From UMGS1002 sp045586785 (GTDB lineage: Bacteria; Bacillota; Clostridia; Oscillospirales; CAG-272): a DNA stretch of 13,338 bases. Positions 1 through 9,400 of the stretch are shown piece after piece (positions within the stretch are counted from its first letter, which is position 1; every line of letters starts with the position of its first letter). The notes below the pieces were generated by a model, which was given only the letters and a program-made list of their open reading frames with translations, made no database searches and was not told where the DNA came from. A program made the translations under genes and the position numbers. The stretch spans positions 1-13,338 of the forward strand of contig JAZNBA010000017.1 of assembly GCA_045586785.1 (NCBI GenBank), in the 5' to 3' direction.

Positions 1-324
1 AATATGGCGACCTTCGTTGGCTCGTCACAAGGCGGTTTTCTCGGTGCGATCCTTGCTACGCTGGGTGTGGTATTGCCGTCATTTATTATCATTCTCATAA
101 TTGCAGCCTTGATACGCAACTTTATGAAATATGCGGGAGTAAAAGCGTTTCTCAGCGGTATCCGTCCGTGTGTTGTTGGCTTGATACTCGCAACGGCAAT
201 CACGATGTTTATGAGTACGGCAATCGGCTTCAGTGGTATAGGAGATACGCTTGCCATAGATTTTAATGGCATTATCATATTCGCCATATTGATATTAATC
301 AACATTGTAGCAAAGCTTGCATAA
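1..324 (+). CDS. Chromate transporter family (CHR) membrane protein, 3' part only, probably frameshifted near its C-terminus
   Basis: An inner-membrane protein of the CHR family, whose members are associated with chromate efflux or anion transport; the real substrate here is unknown. The frame is open from base 1, and the Met at base 4 sits inside the conserved NMATFVG stretch, so the true start lies to the left. What is visible is hydrophobic: membrane segments at about residues 11-37 (with the family-like ATLGVVLPSFIII), 55-76 (CVVGLILATAITMF) and 86-104. The frame stops at TAA 322-324 right after INIVAKLA. Family members usually go on for about 20 more residues with a basic turn and a last hydrophobic helix; exactly such a tail is found in another frame downstream (see the next entry). 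The family call is fairly sure. Whether the broken end is a real mutation or a sequence error cannot be told. Confidence 0.8.
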   Translation, partial: NMATFVGSSQGGFLGAILATLGVVLPSFIIILIIAALIRNFMKYAGVKAFLSGIRPCVVGLILATAITMFMSTAIGFSGIGDTLAIDFNGIIIFAILILINIVAKLA

Positions 325-380
325 AGAAAAAACCAACACCTATACTGATGATACTCATATCGGCAGGTCTTGGTATGGTC
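324..380 (+). pseudogene. Out-of-frame C-terminal tail of the chromate transporter
   Basis: Reading from base 324 in the frame offset by -1 gives KKKPTPILMILISAGLGMV. This has the form of the C-terminal end of CHR proteins: a basic stretch, then P-I and a final hydrophobic helix ending in a GLG turn. It begins where the upstream frame hits TAA. A single lost base around 313-326, next to an A-rich run, would explain the break. After Val-380 the match to the expected ending is lost, so a second lesion is possible. No slippery heptamer is visible at the junction, which argues against programmed frameshifting. Confidence 0.6.
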
Positions 381-525
381 AGAAATAAACATTCCGCAAC
401 ACACGTGTCAGCTTTTTCTTTTGCTACGGTGTGTTTTGCCCTCTGCGACTGACTGTATGGATCGACCTCCGCTTTGGCGGAAGATCGTGACATTGGAGAG
501 AAAAGGAAATATTTACAAAGAAATA
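381..525. other. Intergenic stretch without a recognisable gene
   Basis: No coding region is supported here. Short open frames on both strands have no recognisable motifs or ribosome binding sites. A 5-bp hairpin (TCCGC-TTTG-GCGGA, 468-481) is present but is not followed by a T-run, so it is not a convincing terminator for the upstream gene. Confidence 0.5.
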
Positions 526-554
526 TTGTATTTCGCAGGGAAATGCGATATAAT
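526..554 (+). promoter_or_regulatory. Sigma-A-type promoter of the 707-residue protein
   Basis: TTGTAT (526-531), a 17-bp spacer and a perfect TATAAT (549-554). The predicted transcript starts near 561, about 30 bases before the GTG start. This suggests the downstream gene is transcribed independently of the transporter. Confidence 0.7.
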
Positions 555-577
555 GAGTTAGTCAAATAAAAGCTATG

Positions 578-585
578 AAGGAGGG
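578..585 (+). promoter_or_regulatory. Ribosome binding site that fixes a GTG start
   Basis: AAGGAGGG lies 7 bases upstream of GTG at 593 in the same frame. The upstream in-frame ATG at 575 overlaps this Shine-Dalgarno and has no site of its own, so 593 is the better start; using 575 would add six residues encoded by the Shine-Dalgarno region. Confidence 0.8.
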
Positions 586-592
586 TACGGCG

Positions 593-2716
593 GTGGGAAC
601 AACAAACAAATACGGCGAAGTGCTTTATTCATTACCGAAGGTCGGTACAGCGGCTATAGAATTGTCACATTTTCCAACAAAGCATCAGGCGTTTATCTTC
701 AGGGCGTATGAATATGTACCGATAGATAGGATCGCAAAGGTATTGGGAACGGATGTTGAGACGGTAAGACATGCAGCCGGTGAAATGGGATTGCCCGATT
801 ACGCCCCGGGCGATCTGTGGCTGCGGCGCGGTTATATTACGATCATTCGCAGAATGTGGCATATTTTACCGTATGAGCAGCTATTAGAGCTGCTGGACAT
901 GGACGAGCAAACTCTTGCGTGTATGATGCGTCAAAATGATTTCCTTGATGTCAAGCTGTCAGATAAGCCACTCTGTGAAAGAGTTGTGTGGCGAAAGCTC
1001 ACCGAGGAAGAAAGAATAAGTACGCTCCGGATCAAAAAAGTGATGTGTTCGCTTGATCTGTCGGGAAAGCGACCGTTCGAATTTGAATATGATGTTCCAA
1101 CGTTGCATTTTGAGGGTGAGCAGCGCTTTGCTACGCGTATGATCTATGCTTTTTCGGGCTTATATCAGAATGCATTTGAGGTGGATAGTGAGGAATTTTT
1201 GCCCGATGAGCAGTTGAAGGCATATCAGGCACTGGGTATCAATGGGATCTGGACCCAAGGCACACTCTCTCAACTCGCCCCTTTTCCGTTTGATCCTAGC
1301 GTTTCAGTAGGATATGAAAAGCGCATTGAAAAGATGATAGCGATGACCGAGCGCCTTGCTCGCTACGGTATCAAGCTTTATCTTTATCTCAACGAGCCGC
1401 GCTCAATGCCGCTTACTTTTTTTGAAAAGTACCCTGAGTTGCTTGGACATGTGAAGAATGATGAAGGGTGCCTCTGCACATCCATGCCGCAGGTGCGGGA
1501 TTATCTTAGGGATTCCGTTGAATCGATATGCCGTGCCGTGCCATTGATAGGTGGCTTTTTCACCATAACCAGATCGGAAAATCTGACGAACTGCTACTCT
1601 CATTCCGGCTTTCCGAATATACCTTGCAACTGTTCCAAGTGTAAGAGTAGAAGCGTTGCGGATGTGATCTCCGAAACAATAAGCTGCTTTTCGGAGGGCG
1701 TACAGCGTGTAGATCGGAACATCAAGGTGTTTGCGTGGAGCTGGAGATGGGATGAGTTTAATGAGGATATCATTAGACAGCTTCCCAAAGATGTTATACT
1801 CTTATCGCAGAGCGAATTGGATATTCCGTTTGAGATAGGCGGAGTTAAGGGTAATGTCCTTGACTATTCTATGAGCATTGTCGGTCCGGGAGAGCTTGCG
1901 CGCCGTGAATGGAAGATAGCAAGGGCTCGTGGATTAGAGGTTGGAGCAAAGGTGCAGATAAACACCACGTGGGAGGCATCCACCGTTCCCGCAATACCGA
2001 TTTCACCGTCTGTCGAAGAGCATATGAGAAGCCTTCAAAAAGAGGATGTCAAACACCTACTGTTGAGTTGGACGCTTGGTGGATATCCATGTCACAATAT
2101 TGTGGCGGCGGCAAGGTATTTCTACGAAAAATGTACGGGTCAAACTCAAAGTCCCACACTGTATGAAGCGGAAAAGCAATTCGTCGAGGCATTCAGAGAG
2201 TTTCCGTTCCATATCAATGTTCTCTATTTCGGGCCGCAAAATGCGGGTCCCTCTAATCTTCTGTTTGAAAAGCCGACGGGATACAAAACATCTATGACCT
2301 GCTTTGCCTATGATGATCTTAAAGGCTGGAGGTCGATATATCCGCTCAGCACCTTTGAGGAGCAATTTTCAAAGCTATGTAAAAAATGGGAGATCGGCTT
2401 GGATATGCTGGATGAAGAAGATGAAAGTGAGACCGCTATTATGGCAAGAGCAACCTATTGCCTTTTTAAATCTTCTTTGAATCAAATCAGATTTATTCGC
2501 GCCAGAGACGAAGGGTTCTATTCAGATGCCGTCTCTGCCGCAAAGGAAGAATTGCTCACCGCAAAAAGAATGTTAGCGCTGATGAACAAAAACGCGGCAA
2601 TCGGATATGAAGCGGCAAACCACTATTATTATTCCAAGGGGCAGCTTGCTGAAAAGATAATAAACTGTAACTACATAGTTGAGATCTTTACAGGAAAGGA
2701 AAAAGAATCTGTTTAG
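593..2716 (+). CDS. Putative glycoside-hydrolase-like barrel protein with N-terminal helix-turn-helix-like segments (707 aa)
   Basis: I do not know a named function. No signal peptide or membrane segment is seen, so it is probably cytoplasmic. Residues 44-67 (IDRIAKVLGTDVETVRHAAG, then EMGL) and 92-116 (LPYEQLLELLDMDEQTL) look like two helix-turn-helix-like or homeodomain-like helical units. From about residue 155 the chain has alternating strands and helices typical of a beta/alpha barrel: strand-like IKLYLYLNEPRS, GGFFTITRSENLTNC, KVFAWSWRWDEF, VILLSQSE, and LLLSWTLGGYP. The Glu in RSENLT (residue 329) is a candidate catalytic residue, and the following C345-x-C347-xx-C350 cluster may bind metal or stabilise a loop. 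From memory, proteins with this helical N-terminus, SENLT and Cys cluster occur in Clostridia, Lentisphaerae and Planctomycetes next to carbohydrate genes. The GTG start is chosen from the Shine-Dalgarno at 578-585. The glycan-active call is inference; the coding call is firm. Confidence 0.8.
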   Translation: MGTTNKYGEVLYSLPKVGTAAIELSHFPTKHQAFIFRAYEYVPIDRIAKVLGTDVETVRHAAGEMGLPDYAPGDLWLRRGYITIIRRMWHILPYEQLLELLDMDEQTLACMMRQNDFLDVKLSDKPLCERVVWRKLTEEERISTLRIKKVMCSLDLSGKRPFEFEYDVPTLHFEGEQRFATRMIYAFSGLYQNAFEVDSEEFLPDEQLKAYQALGINGIWTQGTLSQLAPFPFDPSVSVGYEKRIEKMIAMTERLARYGIKLYLYLNEPRSMPLTFFEKYPELLGHVKNDEGCLCTSMPQVRDYLRDSVESICRAVPLIGGFFTITRSENLTNCYSHSGFPNIPCNCSKCKSRSVADVISETISCFSEGVQRVDRNIKVFAWSWRWDEFNEDIIRQLPKDVILLSQSELDIPFEIGGVKGNVLDYSMSIVGPGELARREWKIARARGLEVGAKVQINTTWEASTVPAIPISPSVEEHMRSLQKEDVKHLLLSWTLGGYPCHNIVAAARYFYEKCTGQTQSPTLYEAEKQFVEAFREFPFHINVLYFGPQNAGPSNLLFEKPTGYKTSMTCFAYDDLKGWRSIYPLSTFEEQFSKLCKKWEIGLDMLDEEDESETAIMARATYCLFKSSLNQIRFIRARDEGFYSDAVSAAKEELLTAKRMLALMNKNAAIGYEAANHYYYSKGQLAEKIINCNYIVEIFTGKEKESV

Positions 2717-2837
2717 GCGAAGCTTTGAATTGACCGAACTCGCCACCTGATTTTATTGACTTTTCAGTTCGGCATCTATTTAGATAGTACAATACAAGAA
2801 GCGAGATTTTGAATTGCCGCCACGACTTCCGGAGGAG
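2717..2837. other. Intergenic leader to the structured element
   Basis: No gene is supported. A perfect 7-bp inverted repeat (CCGAACT 2734-2740, AGTTCGG 2766-2772) spans 25 bases and could form a weak hairpin just after the stop codon of the 707-residue protein, but it lacks a T-run. TTGACT (2756-2761) and TACAAT (2788-2793) resemble promoter hexamers but are 26 bases apart, too far to pair. Confidence 0.35.
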
Positions 2838-2988
2838 GGAGTGGGTGAGCAAGAGAAAACGATTGAGTATCGTTTTCGCGCAGCGATACCCCACAAAGCA
2901 GGGAGAAACGGGTGTGAAGCTGCGCTTTGCGCCCGGTTCGACCATGCGACTGGGGAGGGCAAGAGCCGCAAGCGGCAAAAATCCCACC
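2838..2988 (+). ncRNA. Candidate structured RNA or dispersed intergenic repeat element
   Basis: Perfect or near-perfect pairings are packed together. An outer GTGGG 2841-2845 pairs with CCCAC 2983-2987. A 9-bp hairpin GAAAACGAT 2855-2863 pairs with ATCGTTTTC 2869-2877 over a 5-base loop. A compound hairpin has GCGCAGC 2878-2884 with GCTGCGC 2919-2925, extended inside by ATACCC 2886-2891 with GGGTGT 2910-2915 (one U-G pair). GCCC 2931-2934 pairs with GGGC 2957-2960, and GCCG 2965-2968 with CGGC 2973-2976. An intrinsic terminator follows at 3006. Open frames across it have no ribosome binding sites and overlap on both strands, as expected for structured non-coding DNA. From memory, near-identical stretches seem scattered in gut Clostridia genomes, so a mobile or dispersed repeat is the main alternative to an RNA gene. 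I cannot assign it to a known RNA family. Confidence 0.45.
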
Positions 2989-3000
2989 TTAGCAACCATC

Positions 3001-3035
3001 AAAAACCTTGATACACAACGTATCAAGGCTTTTTT
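3001..3035 (+). terminator. Intrinsic (rho-independent) terminator, possibly bidirectional
   Basis: A perfect 9-bp stem CCTTGATAC (3006-3014) and GTATCAAGG (3020-3028) with loop ACAAC is followed by C and six T. Five A before the stem would serve as the T-run for transcripts from the opposite strand. It ends the structured element and probably also transcription from the 707-residue protein gene. Confidence 0.88.
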
Positions 3036-3051
3036 CTGTCCATTTTTCATT

Positions 3052-3071
3052 CGGTTTTAGACGGTTTTAGA
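3052..3071. repeat. Tandem 10-base direct repeat
   Basis: CGGTTTTAGA occurs twice back to back (3052-3061 and 3062-3071), just after the terminator. Its role is unknown; two copies alone may be chance or replication slippage. Confidence 0.5.
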
Positions 3072-3286
3072 CCAATCTTTTTTGCAGGTTTCCCGTCGGG
3101 GGGAATGAACGTGGCAACAAAAACATGAAACATAAAAGCAGAAAAGAGTGAACGACGGAGAGCAATCTTTCTTTGCATAGCCAAAATTGGATTAATTAGG
3201 AACATGCGTTGGAAACGAATGATTTGTTGCTAATTAGATAGTGATATTGAACAACTCGCCGCGCGTTTTATCGTATAATAATTACA
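3072..3286. other. AT-rich intergenic region upstream of the giant gene
   Basis: No gene is supported. It contains a palindrome CTAATTAG (3230-3237) and a related ATTAATTAGG near 3192-3201, which could be regulator sites. A lone TATAAT (3274-3279) has TTGAAC (3247-3252) upstream, but the 21-base gap makes it a poor promoter. Confidence 0.4.
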
Positions 3287-3325
3287 TTTACAAATGTTTG
3301 AAAAAGTACTATAATAATGTATACT
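3287..3325 (+). promoter_or_regulatory. Two overlapping sigma-A-type promoters of the giant surface protease gene
   Basis: Promoter one is TTTACA (3287-3292), 17 bases, TATAAT (3310-3315), an almost ideal match. Promoter two, shifted 10 bases, is TTGAAA (3298-3303), 16 bases, TATACT (3320-3325). Transcripts would begin near 3322 or 3332, leaving a 5' leader of about 75-85 bases. Confidence 0.75.
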
Positions 3326-3390
3326 GGATGAAAAAAGTGAGAGATCTTTTACAACGAGAGCTGCTTGTTTCACAACAATTCAGTATCAAC

Positions 3391-3396
3391 AAGGAG
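3391..3396 (+). promoter_or_regulatory. Ribosome binding site of the giant gene
   Basis: AAGGAG lies 8 bases before ATG 3405. The charged residues followed by a membrane segment at the start of the resulting protein support this start. Confidence 0.85.
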
Positions 3397-3404
3397 AATG
3401 AATC

Positions 3405-6400
3405 ATGACTTGTACAGATGTAAAGCAAATGCCCGGTAAGGCAATCATTTCGACTAAGATCCGCAGCGGACGCCTTTTTAAGGTCGTGTTGCTGGCGGTT
3501 TTGCTTGCCTGCGTTGCTGTAGTGGTATCTCTGTTGCTGCATCAGACCAACGTGGAGCAGCAGATTCAGGTACAGCAAGAATATCGCGACGATGCGATTG
3601 CTGAGCTGGAGCGTGGTGAGGGGACGTACGATGCGCAGAGTATTGTGCTTTATAACACCTCGCGTGCCAAGGCCGAGGAACTGGCTGAGAAGTTAGGCGC
3701 GTCCTTGCGTATGATCAAGGACGGTTCTTTTGCTACGCTGACCTTGCCCGAGGGCACGACCATTCTGGACGTGTATCGTGATGAGCAGAATCTGCCTTAC
3801 TTGGAGCAGATGTCTGTCGACTGGCAGGTCAAAGCCAGTGAATTGGTTGAAGGGGAAGCCGAAGAGGGACAGGATGACACCCGTCTGCCCCTGCGTCCGA
3901 CTTATGCCGTGTCGGATGCTGACTATGAATTGCAGACCTATCTGGATTATGTGAATATGCAAAATGTCTGGGCAAACCATACCGGATATGGCATTACGGT
4001 TGCGGTGATTGATACGGGCATTGATACCGACCATCCCGAATTTGCGGGCCGTATCAGCGAGTATTCGTATAATGCAACAGAGGATAAAATTGTCAAGGAC
4101 TATGTGCTTGAAAACGGCGGGTACGATTGGTCGCTGGTCGAGGACGAGCAGGGACATGGCACTGCCGTGACTGGTGTGATTGCGGCATCTATGAATAGTG
4201 GAAACGTCGTGGGTATTGCGCCCAATGTCACCATCATCACGATTAAGGCTGAGTGTGATGAAAATGGCACTTTCAATCGCACCTCTGATCTTGTGTTTGG
4301 TTTGTATTATGCGATTGAACGTGATGTAGCCGTGGTCAATATGTCGTTTGGTTCCTTCGAAAATGTATTTGCTGAGGCGACGCAATTGGCCTATGACAGC
4401 GATGTGATCTGTGTAGCAGCTGCTGGAAACGACTCAACGGCAGCGTTGACATATCCTGCAGCAGATCCCAATGTGTTTGGCGTTGGTGCGCTTGCAGCTA
4501 ATAGTTGGGATTTGGCAAGCTACTCCAATTACGGCGAGAATGTGAATCTTGTTGCTCCCGGCACGACCTATACCGCCAAGTTGGGTGGCGGGTATGGAAC
4601 CATGAATGGCACCTCGTTGGCTTCGCCCGTTGTGACCGGTGCGATCGCGCTCTATTTGTCGGCAAACTCATATCAGGAGTTCAAAACGGTAGAGGAAATG
4701 CTGTATGCGTCTTGTTATGATTTGGGCGATCTTGGTTGTGACTACTATTACGGTTATGGCGCGTTGGATGTGAGCGCCTTGTTACTGGAAGAACGCGGCA
4801 CGGTTACGTTTAATATGATGACCGATGAGCTCGAGAATACCGAGCAGATTTTTATACGCAATCATACGTTGCAGAATATGCCTGAGCCGGAAAGATTGTA
4901 TGCTGTTTTTGACGGATGGTATTACGATCCTTATTGTACTGATGAATACAACTGGTATGCCGACAAGTTTTATACAGATCTGACGCTTTATGCCGGTTGG
5001 GTAAATGAAGATGACGGTGTTCCTTTTACATATGTTGAATTGGATGACGGCACGATAGAAATTCGATCGTACACCGGTCGCCGCAAATATGTTACCATTC
5101 CCGATCAAATTGACGGAAAAATGGTTACAAGCATTGGTGAGGAAGCCTTTAAGGGTGAGTCTGACTTGCGCGAGGTCATCTTACCTAAAGGATTGTTGCG
5201 TATTCGCCGTTCTGCCTTTACAGCATGCAGCAATCTTGTACATATAGACATTCCCGATAGTGTTATAGCAATCGAAGAAGACGCCTTTTGTGACTGTGTG
5301 CGCATGTCTTACATAGGGATTGGCATGAACAGTCAGTTGACGGATATCGGAGCTTTTGCTTTTGCAAACTGTGCGAAATTGAATCGCTTTGAGGTGCCTG
5401 CCCATTTGACTTCGGTAGATGGTTCTGCATTCTTTGGTGCCACCAACCTCATAGCATTTACGGTCAGAGCGGGGAATACCGCATTTACTGCCAAGGATGG
5501 TGTGCTGTTTAATTATACCGCAAGCACATTGGTGGCGTATCCCGCAGGATTGCGTGGACAGTATACGATTCCTGCCTCTGTCCGTGCGATTGGATGCAAC
5601 GCTTTTGCTTATGCGCATCTTTCGGAGATTGATCTTGGCTCGGTACAAACAATTGGAGCGAGTGCCTTTGCTTATTCTGAATTGGAAAGTGTAGTGATTC
5701 CGGACACAGTTACCGAAATGGGCGCGCTCGCTTTTTCGAACAACTATTATTTGCGTAGTGTCCGAATTGGAAACGGCATAAAGACAATTCCGGCATACGC
5801 TTTTATGAAATGCTTTGCTCTGGAGCAAATTGAAATCCCCGCAAATATTGTGGAAATTGGATATTGTGCGTTCGAGAGCACCTGGTGTTTGGAGTCTGTA
5901 ACCTTTGATCCCCAAGGGGAGTTACAAATGATCGGTGAGGCGGCATTTGCGAACAGCGCGCTGCAATCCGTTGAACTGCCTTCCTCGCTTATCCTGATTG
6001 GCAGAGAGTCTTTTGCAAAAAACACCAACCTTAATATAGTTTTGTTTGCACAGAACAGCCGGCTGTTCCAGATAGGTGAAAACGCTTTTGCCGGCACGTC
6101 TGCATTGATGAGCATAGAGCTGCCTGCACAGCTGAATGCGATTGGCGGATTTGCTTTTTCCCAAAGCGGGCTTGAAACGGTGACGATTCCCGCAAGCGTT
6201 ACGTATCTTGGCGAAGGCGTGTTTGCAGCATGTCACTATTTGACAAACATTCAGGTTGAAGAGGATAATGTTAACTATACGGATGTTGACGGTGTCGTAT
6301 ACGATGCGGCGATTGAGACGTTGATCGCGTATCCTGCGGGTAATGACAGAACCTATTACGCTGTTGAAAACACAGTTACTGCTATCGGTGAATCGGCGTT

Positions 6401-9400
6401 CTACGGCTCGTCAAATCTGGAACAAATTGATCTGCCCGCATCTTTGCAGGAAATTCGCAGACAGGCATTTTTCAAATGTACAGGCTTGCAGTCGATGGTA
6501 ATTCCTGATAACGTGATCCAAATCAGCAATTGCGCTTTTGCCGAGGACTGGAATTTGCGTAGCGTGACCTTTAGTGAAAGCAGCAAACTGCCGCGTATCA
6601 GCAAAGATGCTTTTGCACATTGCGGGATCGAGTCGTTCCGCGTGCCCGCAAGCGTGTCCACGATAGGGCAGGACGCATTCAAGGGCTGTAGCAGCTTGAT
6701 CTCCGTCACCTTTGCTGCCAACAGCGAATTGGAAAGCATTTCCGCTTATATGTTTAAAGGCTGCTCCAATTTGCAGACCATTACCTTTGAGCAGGGAAGT
6801 GCATTGACCTCCATTCAGGCGCACGGACTTGAAGGTATGAGAAATCTGACTTCGATCGATTTCGGCGATGCCAATCTGACCAATATTGATAACTTTGCTT
6901 TCCGTTTCTGCGAAAGCTTGACTAGCATCAATATTCCGGAGGGTGTCACCAATCTCGGCAGATATGCTTTTTATTACTGTTCCTCACTTAATGAGGTGAT
7001 GATTCCTTCGACCATGGAGCATATTGGACGTTTTGCGTTCTTGGGAACCGAGAGCATGAACGTTTATTTTGCTTCCGAAACCTTGCCGGTATATCTGGAC
7101 GAGGACTGGGATCACGGTATTGCCGGCTATTATCTTGGCGTGACCGATGTGCAAACTTCGGGCGATTGGAAATACGCAACGCTGACAAGCGGAGGTGTTT
7201 CTATTGTTGAATACACCGGCGATGCAACAAATCTTGATTTGACCACATTGGATTTGGGCGAAGAAATCATTAATATTGGCGGCCGAGCATTTGCTTATTC
7301 CACCGTTGAGACCGTTGTTTTACCGGAAACACTTGTAACGATCCAAGCCGAAGCATTCTATCATTCGGCACTCAAGTCGGTTTCTGTTCCCGAAAGCGTG
7401 CAGTTTATTGGCCGTGCCGCCTTTGCGGATACCCCGATAGAAACGTTGACCTTTGTGGGAGAGCCTCAATTAGCGGTCATGGAGCAATCTGCGTTTGAGG
7501 GGACTGAGTCTTTGAATGCGGTCGCATTGCCGGCAAGTCTTACCACCGTTGGCAGAGCTATCTTCAAAAACAGCGGAATTACGTCGCTGGTCTTTGAAGA
7601 CGGCATTGGCATCACCGAAATACCCGAGGAAGCGTTTGCGTACACAAATCTCGATGCCGTAACCATTCCCGACAGCATTACGTTGATCGATCACGGCGCT
7701 TTCCGCGAGACTGCGCAGTTGAAAACAGTTGACTTTGGAAACTCGAGCGGTATGATGGTGATGAGTAATGCATTCTATCATTCCGGATTGGAAAGCATCC
7801 ATATTCCCAAGAGCGTAACGTATATTGGTGAATATGCCTTTGTTGCGCTGACCAATCTGCAATCGTTTACAGTGGATGAGGATCATCCTCAGTATCGTGC
7901 GGTTGATGGCTTGCTGGTCTCCAAGGACGGACGCAAGCTGATTGCCGCACCCGCCGGCAGAGAGGGCACGCTAACTGTACCTGAAGGTATTGAGGTGATT
8001 GGATTTGGTGCATTTGAGGCGAGTAAGTTGACTAAGGTTGAGTTCTTGCCCGATGCAAATATCTTATCGTTCGGTTACCGCGCATTCTACGGCTCTGCCA
8101 TTACCGAGATGCACGTACCCGCAAGCGTGGTTGCCATCGATTATTACGCTTTTGCAACCTGTGAGCAGTTAACTATAGTCACTTTTGCAGAAGGGAACAA
8201 GCTTCGCGGTGTGTACGAGGGGGCGTTTTACGGATGTAAGAATTTGTTTGACATCACTCTGCCCGATTCTGTAGTGGAAATCTCGGAATTTTCGTTCTAT
8301 GGTTGTACGCAGTTAAAGCAACTGCCTATTACCGATGAAAGTGCAGTCAAGGGCATTTATGATTATGCTTTCGCATATACGGGTCTTGAGGGGGAATTTA
8401 CCACGCCCGAAACGTTGATCGATATCGGCGCTTATGCGTTTATGGGGAACAAATTTACTTCTGTGACAGTCCCGGATACTAACGCGTATGATCTGCTCAT
8501 TGGTATAGGCGCATTTGAAGGCTGCAACCAAATGACTGAGATCACGCTGCCCTTTATCGGTGCATCTTTTGAGGATGCGGATATTACTTGGTTTGGATAT
8601 ATCTTTGGCGCAGGCGGATATCAGGCGAATGCAACGTATGTGCCGCAGAGCTTGAAAAAGGTAACCATTACCGAGGGAATCAGCGAGATTGGTGAGCACG
8701 CCTTTGACGGACTTGCGATGCTCGAGGAAATGAACATCCCACATAGTGTGACCTTGCTGAAATCATATGCGTTTAACGGAACAACTGCGAGATATGAGTT
8801 AACCAATACGATAACGCCAAGTGTTCCTTATTATGTTGGCTTTAATGTGTATGAAGCGTATGAAATGAATTCTTCCCACGTGGGAAAAGGCATTGCAGGG
8901 CATCTACGCATATCGAATGTAACGACTCGCATACACACAGGTACCTTTGGATATTGTCACAATCTCACAGAGGTCGAGTTGCCCGATAGCATTGAAATCA
9001 TAGACTGGAACATATTTGAGCATTGCACGAGCTTAGCTAGCATTGTAATTCCCGACAAGGTAACATGCATTGAACCAAATGCGTTCCAGGGGTGCAGCAA
9101 TTTAACCAGTGTGACACTGCCGCAAGGCTTAACTAACATTGGTTCATATGCTTTTTTGAGTTGTGATAGTCTATATGTAATCTACAATAACAGCGATTTA
9201 GCTTTGGAAATCGGCAGTGAGGATTTCGGGCATATCGCATTGAATGCAAAACTGATTGTAGATAAGGATGGTAACAAAGCCTATTTGGATGAAGCAGCCG
9301 ATTTGGAATATGTTGATACTACGGATGGATTCCGATTTGTGAAAGAGCATGGGCAGTACAAGTTGATCGCGTATCTCGGCTCAAACGAAACGGTTACATT

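Noticed and set aside
313..324. Programmed -1 frameshift extending the chromate transporter
   Set aside because: No X-XXY-YYZ slippery heptamer occurs before the stop, and no supporting stem or pseudoknot is obvious just downstream.
468..481. Hairpin TCCGC-TTTG-GCGGA as a terminator of the transporter gene
   Set aside because: It has only 5 bp and no T-run follows.
2688..3060. Overlapping short open frames on both strands between the 707-residue protein and the giant gene
   Set aside because: They overlap each other and the hairpin-rich element and have no plausible start sites. Such frames are expected by chance in structured, GC-richer non-coding DNA.
3328..3408. A 26-codon leader frame (ATG 3328) ending in an ATGA overlap with the giant gene start
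   Set aside because: It has no Shine-Dalgarno, begins at or before the predicted transcript starts (about 3322 and 3332), and encodes nothing recognisable. The stop overlap is probably chance.
3501..3512. Possible lipobox (LLAC, residues 33-36) in the N-terminal hydrophobic segment
   Set aside because: The Cys lies in the middle of the hydrophobic stretch, followed by VAVVVSLLL, rather than at its end as in lipoproteins. A plain membrane anchor fits better.
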